Assembly: GCA_016933615.1 (NCBI GenBank)
Contig: JAFGAO010000286.1
Coordinates: forward strand, 1-35,565
Direction of reading: 5' to 3'
Origin: Acidobacteriota bacterium
Lineage (GTDB): Bacteria > Acidobacteriota > UBA6911
DNA length: 35,565 nt
Numbering within the stretch: the first letter of the stretch is position 1; the number at the start of each line of letters is the position of its first letter. Below the pieces are notes generated by a model. It made no database searches, had not been told where the DNA came from, and saw only the letters and a program-made list of their open reading frames with translations. The translations under genes were made by a program, and so were the position numbers. Shown here piece by piece: positions 1 through 11,003 of the stretch.

Positions 1-15
1 GGGATTGAGGAAACC

Positions 16-2706
16 ATGAGTGAAAAAAAAGACAGACCGATCCACTGGCACCGGCTTGATCCGGAGGAGGCCGCACAGAAACTGCAATCGTCCGATGACG
101 GCCTTGACTCCGGGGAAGCGGAGCGCCGCTACCAACGGTACGGCCCCAACGAACTGGTCGAAAAGCGGCGCAAACCGCTGTGGATGATGTTCCTGGATCA
201 GTTCAGGGACTTCATGATCGTCGTGCTGATCGCGGCCGCCGTCGTGGCGGGCGTGATCGGGGAGCCGGCGGACTCTATCGCCATCGCCGTGATCGTCATC
301 CTGAACGCCGTGCTGGGCTTCGTTCAGGAATACCGGGCCGAAAAGGCCATGGCCGCGCTGAAAAAGCTGGCGGCCCCTTCCGCCGTCGTCATAAGGGACG
401 GCCGGGCCGAATCCGTTCCCGCACAGCGGCTGGTTCCGGGCGATCTCGTGATTCTGGAGGCCGGCAACGTGGTTCCGGCCGATCTTCGCCTGACCGAAGC
501 GGTCCAGCTCCGGATCCAGGAATCCACCCTGACCGGCGAATCCGTGCCCGTGGAAAAGGACATCGCGCCGATCGGGGAGGCGGAACTGCCCGTCGGCGAC
601 CGCAAAAACATGGCCTATAAAGGCACCCTGGTCACCTACGGCCGGGGGCGGGGATTGGTGACTGAAACCGGGATGCGGACGGAACTCGGCCGCATCGCCG
701 CACTTCTCCAGGACCAGGATGAAGGGCGAACCCCGCTGCAGAAAAGGCTCGCCGCATTCGGGCGCAAGCTCGCCTACGCCGTCCTGGCCATATGCATCAT
801 CGTTTTCATTGCCGGGATCCTCAGGGGCGAGCCGCCGCTTCTGATGCTTCTGACCGCGATCTCGCTGGCGGTGGCGGCCATCCCGGAAGCCCTTCCCGCC
901 GTGATTACCATATCCCTGGCTCTGGGAGCCAAGAAGCTGGTCCGGCAGCAGGCATTGATCCGGAAGCTGCCCGCAGTGGAAACGCTCGGGTCCGTAACCT
1001 ATATCTGCTCCGACAAGACCGGCACGCTGACGCTGAACCGGATGGTCGTGGAAGAGGTCTATGTCGACGATCGTCTGCATCGGTCCGACGAACTGCCGCC
1101 CCCGACCGCGTCCGCCGGCGGTGGATTATCCCCGGATGAAGGAAATCCGGCCCATCTGCTGTGCAGCGCCATGGCGCTTTGCAACGACGCCCGCCTGGAC
1201 CCTTCAGGCGCGCTCTTAGGCGACCCCACAGAAACTGCATTGTTCGGTCTTGCCCGGGAGAAAGGCTGCCTCCGGGAGGAGCTGGATAAAAAATATGCCC
1301 GGGTGGCGGAAATCCCTTTTGACTCGGACCGCAAGCTCATGACCACGTTCCATCCACGGGAAGACGGCCGGATCGTTTCTTTTACAAAGGGAGCGGTTGA
1401 AGAAATCCTGGAGCGCTCCGAAACGGTCCTCGGCGGCAGCGGCCGTGGAGCGCTCGACCGTGCAAAAATCCTGGGGGCGGCCGAACGGATCGCGGGCGAC
1501 GGCCTGAGAATCCTGGGTTTCGCCATGCGCCTGTGGGACGCCGTTCCCGATTCCATGACTTCGGACCGGGTTGAAAAAGATCTGGTCTTTATCGGGATGG
1601 TCGGCATGATGGACCCGCCGCGGCCTGAAGCGGCGGAGGCGGTGGCCACATGCCGTTCGGCCGGCATCCGGCCCGTTATGATCACGGGCGATCATCCGCT
1701 GACGGCCAGGACCATCGCCGAGCGGGTGGGAATCATCCGGTCGGAGGACGAGACCGTCATGACCGGGCGCGAACTCGCGCAGCTTCCTCTGGGAGAATTC
1801 GAAGACAGGGTGGAGCGGATAAGGGTTTATGCCCGGGTCGCTCCCGAGCAGAAACTCAAAATCATCCAGGCGCTTCAGGACAAAGGGCATTTCGTCGCCA
1901 TGACCGGAGACGGCGTCAACGATGCACCGGCGCTGAAACGGGCCGACATCGGGGTCGCCATGGGCATAACCGGCACCGATGTGTCCAAGGAAGCCTCCCA
2001 CATGATTCTGCTGGACGACAATTTCGCCACCACCGTCAAGGCCGTCCGGGAAGGGCGGCGCATCTTCGACAACATACGCAAATTCATCAAATACACCATG
2101 ACCAGCAATTCGGGCGAGATCTTCACGATTTTTCTGGCGCCTTTTCTCGGCCTGCCCATCCCCCTTTTGCCCATTCACATCCTGTGGATAAATCTCGTCA
2201 CCGACGGCGTGCCCGGCCTGGCCCTGGCCGCCGAACCCGGCGAACCGGACATCATGAAACGCCCCCCGAGGGATCCGAAAGAGAGCATCTTCGCCAAAGG
2301 CCTCGGCGCCCACATCCTGTGGGTCGGGCTGCTCATGGGCTTGGTTTCCATCGTCACCCAGGCCATGTTCATCGAAAGCAGCCGGGCCCACTGGCAGACC
2401 ATGGTGTTTACCGTTCTGTGCCTGAGCCAGATGGGGCACGTACTGGCCGTCCGGTCCGAACGGGAATCTTTTTTCAGGCAGGGGGCTTTGTCGAACAAAC
2501 CCCTTTTGGGGGCCGTATTGCTGACTTTCGCCCTTCAGGCGGCCACGATTTACGTGCCGGTTTTAAACCCTGTCTTCAAAACCGTCCCGCTGACCGCGGT
2601 CGAGCTTTTAATAACCATTCTTCTTTCGGCCGTCGTATTTGTGGCGGTGGAGATTGAAAAGGTTTTTAAAAGGAAGCTTTCGCGGCCCGGCACGCTGAAA
2701 GGCTGA
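16..2706 (+). CDS. P-type Ca2+-transporting ATPase (P2A-like)
   Basis: An 896-residue P-type cation pump of the inner membrane that uses ATP hydrolysis to move Ca2+ or a similar divalent cation. The order is typical: N-terminal cation-ATPase domain, actuator loop with TGES near residue 173, phosphorylation motif DKTGT with the aspartate at about residue 333, and hinge motif GDGVNDAP near 631. Cation-site residues resemble those of SERCA and PMR1: PEALP in M4, NSGE in M5 and NLVTDG in M6. This matches a single Ca2+ site (site II) better than a Na+/K+ or heavy-metal pump, and there is no N-terminal metal-binding Cys domain. The ATG at 16 is preceded by TGAGGA at good spacing. No partner gene is visible, because the window begins just upstream. 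Exact ion specificity is inferred from motifs. Confidence 0.93.
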   Translation: MSEKKDRPIHWHRLDPEEAAQKLQSSDDGLDSGEAERRYQRYGPNELVEKRRKPLWMMFLDQFRDFMIVVLIAAAVVAGVIGEPADSIAIAVIVILNAVLGFVQEYRAEKAMAALKKLAAPSAVVIRDGRAESVPAQRLVPGDLVILEAGNVVPADLRLTEAVQLRIQESTLTGESVPVEKDIAPIGEAELPVGDRKNMAYKGTLVTYGRGRGLVTETGMRTELGRIAALLQDQDEGRTPLQKRLAAFGRKLAYAVLAICIIVFIAGILRGEPPLLMLLTAISLAVAAIPEALPAVITISLALGAKKLVRQQALIRKLPAVETLGSVTYICSDKTGTLTLNRMVVEEVYVDDRLHRSDELPPPTASAGGGLSPDEGNPAHLLCSAMALCNDARLDPSGALLGDPTETALFGLAREKGCLREELDKKYARVAEIPFDSDRKLMTTFHPREDGRIVSFTKGAVEEILERSETVLGGSGRGALDRAKILGAAERIAGDGLRILGFAMRLWDAVPDSMTSDRVEKDLVFIGMVGMMDPPRPEAAEAVATCRSAGIRPVMITGDHPLTARTIAERVGIIRSEDETVMTGRELAQLPLGEFEDRVERIRVYARVAPEQKLKIIQALQDKGHFVAMTGDGVNDAPALKRADIGVAMGITGTDVSKEASHMILLDDNFATTVKAVREGRRIFDNIRKFIKYTMTSNSGEIFTIFLAPFLGLPIPLLPIHILWINLVTDGVPGLALAAEPGEPDIMKRPPRDPKESIFAKGLGAHILWVGLLMGLVSIVTQAMFIESSRAHWQTMVFTVLCLSQMGHVLAVRSERESFFRQGALSNKPLLGAVLLTFALQAATIYVPVLNPVFKTVPLTAVELLITILLSAVVFVAVEIEKVFKRKLSRPGTLKG

Positions 2707-2869
2707 AGACGCCGTCCAAATCGAAACGGCGGCTGGCGGCCGCCCTTGCAACGGGAAAGACCGAGAAAGCCCGGGTATTGCGGCGATTCGGGAGCGCGGA
2801 AACGCATCGAGTTCGCGGATGAGCCGAGATCTCCGTATGAGTTGCCCCGCACCCAATGCCGGGGACGAC

Positions 2870-4417
2870 TTATTCCCCCGGAGGCGCGCAGGTGAAATTG
2901 GCGGCGTCGTTGATGTCGCCGCTCCCTTTATACCTCGGAAGATCGGGATAGGCGCACACCGGGCGCGTGCGGTAGACTTTTCCACCCCTGCCTGAGTCCG
3001 TTTGGCCGTAAATGATCCGATCCGGAGCCTTGCCCTCTTCCACCCACTCCTGCAATGCTTCAAACGCCTTGAAGTTCTCGCCGACAACGCAGCCGCCCGC
3101 TCCCGGTATGGAGAAAAGCCGGGCGAAATCCCGCGTCCGCTCGGCCCCCCCCATAGCCTTTTCCACGCTTCTGTAATATTCAGCGACCTGCCTCGGCGGC
3201 AGCGCCAGGCTGTTCCAGGACGAAACGATAATGAGCTTGCCGTTGGATTCCTTAAAGGGCCTTAGATCGGGATTGTTGCCGTCGACGTATTTGGCCGTGC
3301 GTTCTATGCCCAGCTTCGTGTCGCGGTCCGCGTCGAATGTGCGCCAGTCCCAGTCGGGATCCTCAAAAACCATGCCCTTGAAATAGTTGAGATTCACCGA
3401 GAAGGGCTCCTTCTCTATCATGAAGCTCCAGGTGAGTTCGCTTCCGGGTTCGAATCCGCTGTATATCGGAGTCCCGTCTTTGAACCTGGCCCCGGCGTAT
3501 ATCTTTCTCGCCGTCTGAACCTGGCCCGCGGTCAGGCAGGAAGGCTCGTCCGGGCCGGCGCACTGGATAGTCGCCGGGTCGAAATCGCAGTGCGGAGGAT
3601 CTGTGATGAGTCCATCGTCAAGACCGTCATTCATATCGCACGCATCCAGGGCCGCCCGGTTTATCACTGCAAGCTTTTCAGTCGGGATATACCCGGGGCC
3701 TTCGACGCCGTCTTTGAGCGCAACCCAGCTGATGTAAAGGGAGCCCGGCTGCAGGCGCGTTATCCAGAATGCGGGGTCGCTGGCAACGATCCCGTCGAAA
3801 TCGTCCGGGTAGCGCTGGGCCTCGTTCAGCCCCTGGTTGCCGCCGTTGTGGCAGCTGTTCCAATAGGAATATTGAATCGGCCTGCCGTAATATTTCTCCG
3901 CCAGTATCTTGGTCGCAACAACCATTTCATGAACCGCGCGATGGCCCCAGTCCGCCCATTTTTCCGGGTGGCCGACGGCCCACTCGAAACCCGCGTCCAC
4001 GTGGCCCGTATCGGTTCCGGCCGCCACATACCCTCTTTCCATGATTCCCGCGAGTCCGGCGCTGTTGAGGGATCCTATGAATCCGGGATTGCCGGCAGCC
4101 AGAAATTTCCCGTTCCAGCCGGCAGCCGCCGGAAGCCACACCTCGATGCCGATGCGGGAGTCGGCGCTCGGAGCCGAAAAAGCCTCTATCCTGCAGAAAG
4201 GCGCCTGGATTTTTCTTGCGGGCAGCTCGCCCGTGGCGCCGGCCTGGCCGGGCAATTCATAGCCCGGACCGCCGGAGGTGACGGACGTGATGGTGACGTT
4301 GGGGATCTCGAGCGACTTCAGGCTTTCGCAGGTCTGCTGAGCCGCGGCGGGGATGGAAACGAAAGCGAAGCCGGCCAGAAGAAAGAAACCGATATCCGGT
4401 ACTTTACGATGATTCAT
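2870..4417 (-). CDS. Tannase/feruloyl esterase-family protein lacking the catalytic triad
   Basis: A 515-residue secreted protein with an N-terminal signal peptide ending near AAAQQ, belonging to the tannase/feruloyl-esterase family (MHETase and tannase relatives). Family landmarks are present: GTDTGH, EAQRYPDDFDGI and WVEEGKAP. The three catalytic residues appear substituted. The nucleophile motif C-S-x-G-G reads CHNGG (Ser to His), the acid motif GWADP reads SWNSL (Asp to Ser), and PGxGHC reads PGAGGC (His to Gly). The two cysteines that form the disulfide next to the triad are both kept. The frame is intact, so this looks like a retained pseudoenzyme or binding protein rather than a decayed gene. 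The ATG at 4417 has GGAGG just upstream. It lies 136 bp downstream of the UroD-family gene on the same strand, so co-transcription is possible. Confidence 0.85.
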   Translation of the reverse strand: MNHRKVPDIGFFLLAGFAFVSIPAAAQQTCESLKSLEIPNVTITSVTSGGPGYELPGQAGATGELPARKIQAPFCRIEAFSAPSADSRIGIEVWLPAAAGWNGKFLAAGNPGFIGSLNSAGLAGIMERGYVAAGTDTGHVDAGFEWAVGHPEKWADWGHRAVHEMVVATKILAEKYYGRPIQYSYWNSCHNGGNQGLNEAQRYPDDFDGIVASDPAFWITRLQPGSLYISWVALKDGVEGPGYIPTEKLAVINRAALDACDMNDGLDDGLITDPPHCDFDPATIQCAGPDEPSCLTAGQVQTARKIYAGARFKDGTPIYSGFEPGSELTWSFMIEKEPFSVNLNYFKGMVFEDPDWDWRTFDADRDTKLGIERTAKYVDGNNPDLRPFKESNGKLIIVSSWNSLALPPRQVAEYYRSVEKAMGGAERTRDFARLFSIPGAGGCVVGENFKAFEALQEWVEEGKAPDRIIYGQTDSGRGGKVYRTRPVCAYPDLPRYKGSGDINDAANFTCAPPGE

Positions 4418-4458
4418 ATGCGCGCCTCCGGGAAGAACCTGTTTCCGATGATCGTTGA

Positions 4459-4472
4459 AGCTTCATGAAGCT
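4459..4472. promoter_or_regulatory. 14-bp perfect palindrome upstream of the tannase-family gene
   Basis: AGCTTCATGAAGCT is a perfect palindrome about 42 bp upstream of the tannase-family start and about 80 bp past the UroD-family stop. It could be an operator or a small hairpin between two genes on the same strand. There is no following T-run, so a terminator is unlikely. The function is not established. Confidence 0.3.
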
Positions 4473-4553
4473 GAGCCGATTATAGGCAAACAATCCCGGA
4501 TTCAGAAGAAAATTCCCGGCCGGATATCTGCGATGGGCGGGTGCAGCGAAGGT

Positions 4554-5825
4554 TCAGTCGTACCTGCCGCGGCTTTTGGTGATGTCTATCATGGCCTTCA
4601 CGTTTTCCGGCCGGGCTTCGTCCAGGGCCGTGGCCGACATGATAAAACCTCCGTCTTTGCCGCACATCCGGATCAGGTTTTTGCAGTAGTCTTCGACCTC
4701 GGAAACGGCGCCGGCCTGCAGGATGAAGCCGGGGACGTCCAACATGAAGCAGAGGTGCCCTCCCAGAACCGCCTTGGCCTTTTCCGGATCGGTCTTGGCA
4801 AAATGGCAAAGGACTTTGCCCCGGGGCAGTTCCAGAAGGTATTCAAGCCGCCGGTCCCATGTTCCCTCGAAAAACGGGCACGGCGTCCATCCGGCCTCGA
4901 TCAGGGCCAGCAGCACTTTCTTCAGCGTCGGCCAGTAGAACGTCTCGAACTGCGGCAGGGACATGAAACCGTCCGACCCCCTGTGAAGGGCCAGGAAAAC
5001 CCTTCGGACGCTCCCTTCCGCCGGAGCGGGCAGATTCTTTATCATGGCAACGGTCTGTTTGCAGAGCATATCGCAGGTTTCCAGAAGCTTGTCCGGAACC
5101 CGGTACATGTCCAGCATGGAGCCGCGCATGCCGCGCAGGAAATCGGAAATCATGTCGAAGGGCGCCCCGGCCATCATCCTGGAAGTCGTGTAGCAAGGGA
5201 ATCCAAGCCCGGACATCTCCTCATCGAAGCCGACATCCCGGCTCTGCCACTCCGCCTGCAGCTGGGCCGCTCTGCGGAATTTTTCGAGCATTTCCGCCAT
5301 ATCCGGCATGGTGAAGCGCGCCAGGTAGGGAGCCATGCCCATGGCGAATATAAGCGACTGGAAGGGGGGCAGCTTGGCCATGGGCGCGGCGGATTCCAGC
5401 ACCCGCGGCAGATAGGCGCGCAGTATAAAATCCGACGGGTCGCTGAGAAAGGCGTCGTAATCTTCCGGCTTCATGGGCTCCAGCTCGATCATCTGGTGGC
5501 TGTGGTCCGGAGACACGCCGAAACCGGGCCACCTCATTTGACGCGGCCCGAGGATCTCCATCGCTTCCCCGGAAAACCCCGCGGTCTGGGCCCAGTAAAC
5601 ATCGGGCTCGAGCTCCGTGATTGTCCTGAGGTTTGCCGCCCTCCATTTTTCGGCATCGTAATAGGCGGCCGAACAGGGAATGCCGCAATACCTGGCCGCG
5701 AAGTAGCCGACCCAGAGCTGGAAAGGCACCCGGTCGGGCACCTTCATCGCGATGGCTTCGTTTACCCTCTTATCCCTTTCGGCGTATGCCTGCGCAGCGC
5801 CGCCTGCAGATGTCGCGTTGGTCAT
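4554..5825 (-). CDS. Uroporphyrinogen decarboxylase (UroD)-family protein
   Basis: About 423 residues of the UroD fold, in the sub-branch that includes corrinoid-dependent methyltransferases and many uncharacterised proteins rather than true HemE. The C-terminal signature GGFIM...RPENVKAMID is typical of the UroD methyltransferase branch. No signal peptide is seen, so it is cytoplasmic. The ORF is open to 5885, but the ATG at 5825 has GGAGGG about nine bases upstream and is the better start. Such proteins often move methyl groups to or from cobalamin proteins, for example in demethylation of methoxylated aromatics, but no corrinoid protein or activator is nearby, so the substrate is unknown. 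A relic of a paralogous C-terminus lies near 14.05 kb. Confidence 0.85.
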   Translation of the reverse strand: MTNATSAGGAAQAYAERDKRVNEAIAMKVPDRVPFQLWVGYFAARYCGIPCSAAYYDAEKWRAANLRTITELEPDVYWAQTAGFSGEAMEILGPRQMRWPGFGVSPDHSHQMIELEPMKPEDYDAFLSDPSDFILRAYLPRVLESAAPMAKLPPFQSLIFAMGMAPYLARFTMPDMAEMLEKFRRAAQLQAEWQSRDVGFDEEMSGLGFPCYTTSRMMAGAPFDMISDFLRGMRGSMLDMYRVPDKLLETCDMLCKQTVAMIKNLPAPAEGSVRRVFLALHRGSDGFMSLPQFETFYWPTLKKVLLALIEAGWTPCPFFEGTWDRRLEYLLELPRGKVLCHFAKTDPEKAKAVLGGHLCFMLDVPGFILQAGAVSEVEDYCKNLIRMCGKDGGFIMSATALDEARPENVKAMIDITKSRGRYD

Positions 5826-6012
5826 GTTTGGAAACCCTCCGAATTCTCCGTCCGCTCGTGCAATCTTTTTAGAAAGGCCCGACATTATGGTCCGGCATGC
5901 CTAACGGCGCAATGGGAAACAGTTTTCCGGAAATCCCGCACCGTCAAGCAGGTCCGCGCCGCACGCCGGCACAATGGTTTTTCAGTTTAATTCAATTTGA
6001 GGGCATAAAGAA

Positions 6013-6055
6013 AGGGCGGCGTTTCAGATTGTTTTGAAACGCCGCCCTGTTTTTG
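6013..6055 (-). terminator. Rho-independent terminator after katG
   Basis: A perfect 14-bp stem (AGGGCGGCGTTTCA paired with its complement) with an 8-nt loop. It is flanked by a T-rich run on both strands, TTTCTTT reading from katG and GTTTTTG on the plus strand. It sits about 110 bp downstream of the katG stop and insulates katG from the UroD-family gene. Confidence 0.85.
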
Positions 6056-6161
6056 AGTCCGGAGAGCATTCATCCGATATCTGCGAATTAACCGTCCTCC
6101 AGCCTGCCGCCGTGCCTTCCGCAGCACGGTTTCAAAAACTTCGAACGCGCCGTTGCCGGGA

Positions 6162-8560
<2,399 letters not shown>

Positions 8561-8632
8561 AACTTCCTAGGGAAAACACCTGCAATGATATAGGATGTTT
8601 TTTGGAGTTACATTAAGAATATCGGAGATTTT

Positions 8633-9580
8633 ATGATTGTGATAGAGCGTTTGGGCCTGTTGGCCGCAGCGGCCTGCTTATGCCTCCCTGCCCTGCCTTT
8701 AAGAGCCGTGCATTCAAATGAAAAAAGCATGACGCCCGGGGCGTTGATAGAAAAGCACCTGAAATCGATCGGAACCCCTGAAAAGATAATGGCGGTCCGC
8801 TCCTGGGGGGTCAGCGGGAGGGCGAACGTCGAATTCATTCTGGGGGCAACCGGCAATCTCACCGACGGCTTTTTCATGTTTGTTTCCGACGGCCCCAAAG
8901 TGGCGATCAAGATGGATTTCGAAGATGTGAATTATCCCGGAGAGCACCTTGCCTACGACGGCAGGGAAGTGACCGCCGCGCACATCACCCCCGGGCAGAG
9001 GTCCCCGCTGGCGGATTTTGTCTTCCTGCACAACGCGACGATGAGGGAGGGATTCCTGGGAGGGGTCCTGTCGACCGCCTGGCCGCTGCTGCGGATCGAA
9101 GGCAAAATGCCCAGGATGCAGCTGAGGGAAACCGAGATCCGGGGACGCCGGCTTTATGAGCTCGAATACGGGACTCCGGGCAGAAGACCGGGCAATATGA
9201 GGGTGAAACTATTTTTCGACAAAGAGAATTTCCGCCATGTGCGGACGGAATACAAAGTCATGATATCGGACGAATTGACCTCCGTGCGGAGCATTGTCAG
9301 CGGGAGCGTCACCGGCGCGCCGGCGGCTTCGGGCGGAATGCCCGCGGCTTCGGCCCCGATAGCCACAATCATGGAAAGCCAGCCGGATTCCATCTACCAG
9401 CTGGTCGAAGAGTTTGACGATTTTGCGTCTCTGGGCGGACTGGTGCTCCCCATGAGCTACGCTCTCGAGTATTCTCTCGAGGGTCACGGGGCTACATTCC
9501 TGGCCAAATGGACCCTTCAGGCCGAATACTACGCGAACAACGGGGATATCGATCAGAAATTTTTCATCGCTCATAAATAA
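8633..9580 (+). CDS. Secreted protein of unknown function
   Basis: A 315-residue protein with an N-terminal hydrophobic signal (LGLLAAAACLCLPALPLRA) and no later membrane segment, so probably periplasmic. The body is beta-rich with repeated hydrophobic and charged alternation (for example YELEYGTPG and VKLFFDKENF), similar in general look to LolA-like outer-membrane-lipoprotein carriers and to bacterial proteins that measure a 'delta' of lipid-like cargo. I do not recognise a specific family. A short Ala/Gly/Pro-rich stretch near residues 226-246 looks like a flexible insert. GGAG lies about eight bases before the ATG. It is divergent from katG and convergent with the DUF4412-like gene. Confidence 0.75.
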   Translation: MIVIERLGLLAAAACLCLPALPLRAVHSNEKSMTPGALIEKHLKSIGTPEKIMAVRSWGVSGRANVEFILGATGNLTDGFFMFVSDGPKVAIKMDFEDVNYPGEHLAYDGREVTAAHITPGQRSPLADFVFLHNATMREGFLGGVLSTAWPLLRIEGKMPRMQLRETEIRGRRLYELEYGTPGRRPGNMRVKLFFDKENFRHVRTEYKVMISDELTSVRSIVSGSVTGAPAASGGMPAASAPIATIMESQPDSIYQLVEEFDDFASLGGLVLPMSYALEYSLEGHGATFLAKWTLQAEYYANNGDIDQKFFIAHK

Positions 9581-9617
9581 CCCTGCCCGCAGATGGCAGC
9601 CGGCGCTCGATGCGCTT

Positions 9618-9636
9618 TGCCGCATGCCCTGCGGCA
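9618..9636. other. Intergenic hairpin between convergent genes
   Basis: TGCCGCA, a 5-nt loop, then TGCGGCA form a perfect 7-bp stem about 40 bp past the stop of the 8633 gene. There is no T-run, so it could be only part of a termination region or a structural element. The rest of the 230-bp gap shows nothing else clear. Confidence 0.3.
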
Positions 9637-9808
9637 CGGACCCTGCATGAATGAAGTTGTTTGCTTTCGGGAATGATTGAATATTGCCGTATAAATAACG
9701 AAAACTTCGGAATTGAGGCTGAACGGGTCCGGAACAAGTCGCGGAAAGCGCCGCCGCCCGGGCGCCCCCCCCCGCGAATACCGGCCGGCGGCATCGCAGC
9801 GACACCGG

Positions 9809-10549
9809 CTACCGCCCCTGTTGGCTCTGCAGCTCTTCCATTGTCAGAGTGCCCTTGCGGGTATATCCGTCGGGCACGCTGTAAATCCCGGCCGGAGCGG
9901 GCTTCTCGGCGATTTCAACCACTTCCGAATTCTGACGGATTTTGGCTCCCATCATGTCGCCCGTCATTTCCTGGGAGATTACAAAACCGTCGATTTTGCC
10001 CAGTTCGCCGATCGACGCTTCGTCGATTCCGATCATCTGGGTTTTGACCAGCGTACTGTAGAAATTTTTCATATAATTTCTGTAATCGAACGGCACATCG
10101 GATGTCGCGTACATCTTCATTTTCATCGGCATCATGACCATGTTCAGATCGACGTCGTATCCGTCGCAGGATCTTGATCCGATTGTTTTTTTCTGACCGG
10201 TCGGCGTGACCGTAAACGTCACCTTCATGTTCTGAATCATCTCGGCCATCTGGGGCGGCACCAATTGGGAGAAATCCAGCGGAAGGTTGGCCGAAACATA
10301 TGTTTTGTCCCGGTGATTGATTATGTAAAGCACTTTATTTTCAACATCCACAATTGTCGTAGTATCCTCGGTGACAGTGGCCACCCTGCCGTCGCCGATC
10401 CACTGCTCGGTGACGGTGTCTCTGGCCGGCTGATTCTGCCCCATCATGCTGATGGGATCGGTATGGCTTCTGGTTTTCACATACCCGTCGGCGGCGGCGA
10501 AAGTCGAAGCCGATAAAATCAGTAAAAGCGCTGCAAAAACCTGTTTCAT
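9809..10549 (-). CDS. Secreted DUF4412-like protein
   Basis: About 246 residues with a clear signal peptide (MKQVFAALLLILSASTFAAA). The mature part contains features typical of DUF4412-like proteins: a VENKVLYIINHRDKTYV segment, MKMKMYATSDV and repeated Met-rich strands. The function of the family is not established; it is probably periplasmic. The ORF track starts at an upstream GTG (10609), but the internal ATG has an AAGGAGG site immediately upstream and begins the signal peptide, so I prefer it. It is transcribed away from the AOR operon. Confidence 0.75.
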   Translation of the reverse strand: MKQVFAALLLILSASTFAAADGYVKTRSHTDPISMMGQNQPARDTVTEQWIGDGRVATVTEDTTTIVDVENKVLYIINHRDKTYVSANLPLDFSQLVPPQMAEMIQNMKVTFTVTPTGQKKTIGSRSCDGYDVDLNMVMMPMKMKMYATSDVPFDYRNYMKNFYSTLVKTQMIGIDEASIGELGKIDGFVISQEMTGDMMGAKIRQNSEVVEIAEKPAPAGIYSVPDGYTRKGTLTMEELQSQQGR

Positions 10550-10609
10550 GGAACCTCCTTTTTTCCGGATGGAATCGGCCGCCTCTCGGAGCGCGGAGGA
10601 TAAGTACAC

Positions 10610-11003
10610 CGTTTCCGGCTTTACAATCGGACCCCTCTGCTCCCGACTATTATGCCCTGTGTCTGATCGTTAAAAGTAATACGCTATGCCTGCCCGATTC
10701 CACAATATTTTCCAGAAGTTGAATGCCAATTTGCTTGAATTTCCTGTAATGATAAGTGTAGTAATAACGTATTGAACTCGAAACCGGTTTTCGGGTCGGA
10801 AGGGGGAAAATCAACCGAGATGCCAGTGTGGATTCGGGATTCTGCCGCAGGGTTTGTCTTCTCTTTGTTATCCGTTGACAGCAAGCCGCCGCTTATTATA
10901 GAGTGCACTCCACTCCTCATGAATGACGTTACAGATCGGCTTTCTATGAATTCCGACTTTAAAAGGATCCTTTTTACAATGAAATCAAGCAAGGAGTAGT
11001 CCT
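10610..11003. other. Non-coding divergent region upstream of the AOR operon
   Basis: About 390 bp without a convincing gene. It must hold the promoter of the DUF4412-like gene (leftward) and that of the Fe-S/AOR pair (rightward). Small ORFs here (10684..10992 minus, 10772..10999 plus) lack family features and a ribosome site, and I treat them as spurious. Two perfect palindromes and one good sigma-70-type promoter are listed separately. Confidence 0.6.
10875..10910 (+). promoter_or_regulatory. Sigma-70-type promoter with palindrome at the start site, AOR operon
   Basis: A perfect -35 TTGACA (10875-10880) is followed after 16 bp by TATAGA (10897-10902). The palindrome GAGTGCACTC (10901-10910) covers the end of the -10 and the expected start point, a common operator position. 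The leader would be about 95 nt and contains a second palindrome, AAAAGGATCCTTTT (10961-10974), before the ribosome site AAGGAG at 10991. Confidence 0.5.

Noticed and set aside
4455-5990. Plus-strand 511-residue ORF
   Set aside because: It is antisense to the UroD-family gene with no family features; a GC-rich shadow.
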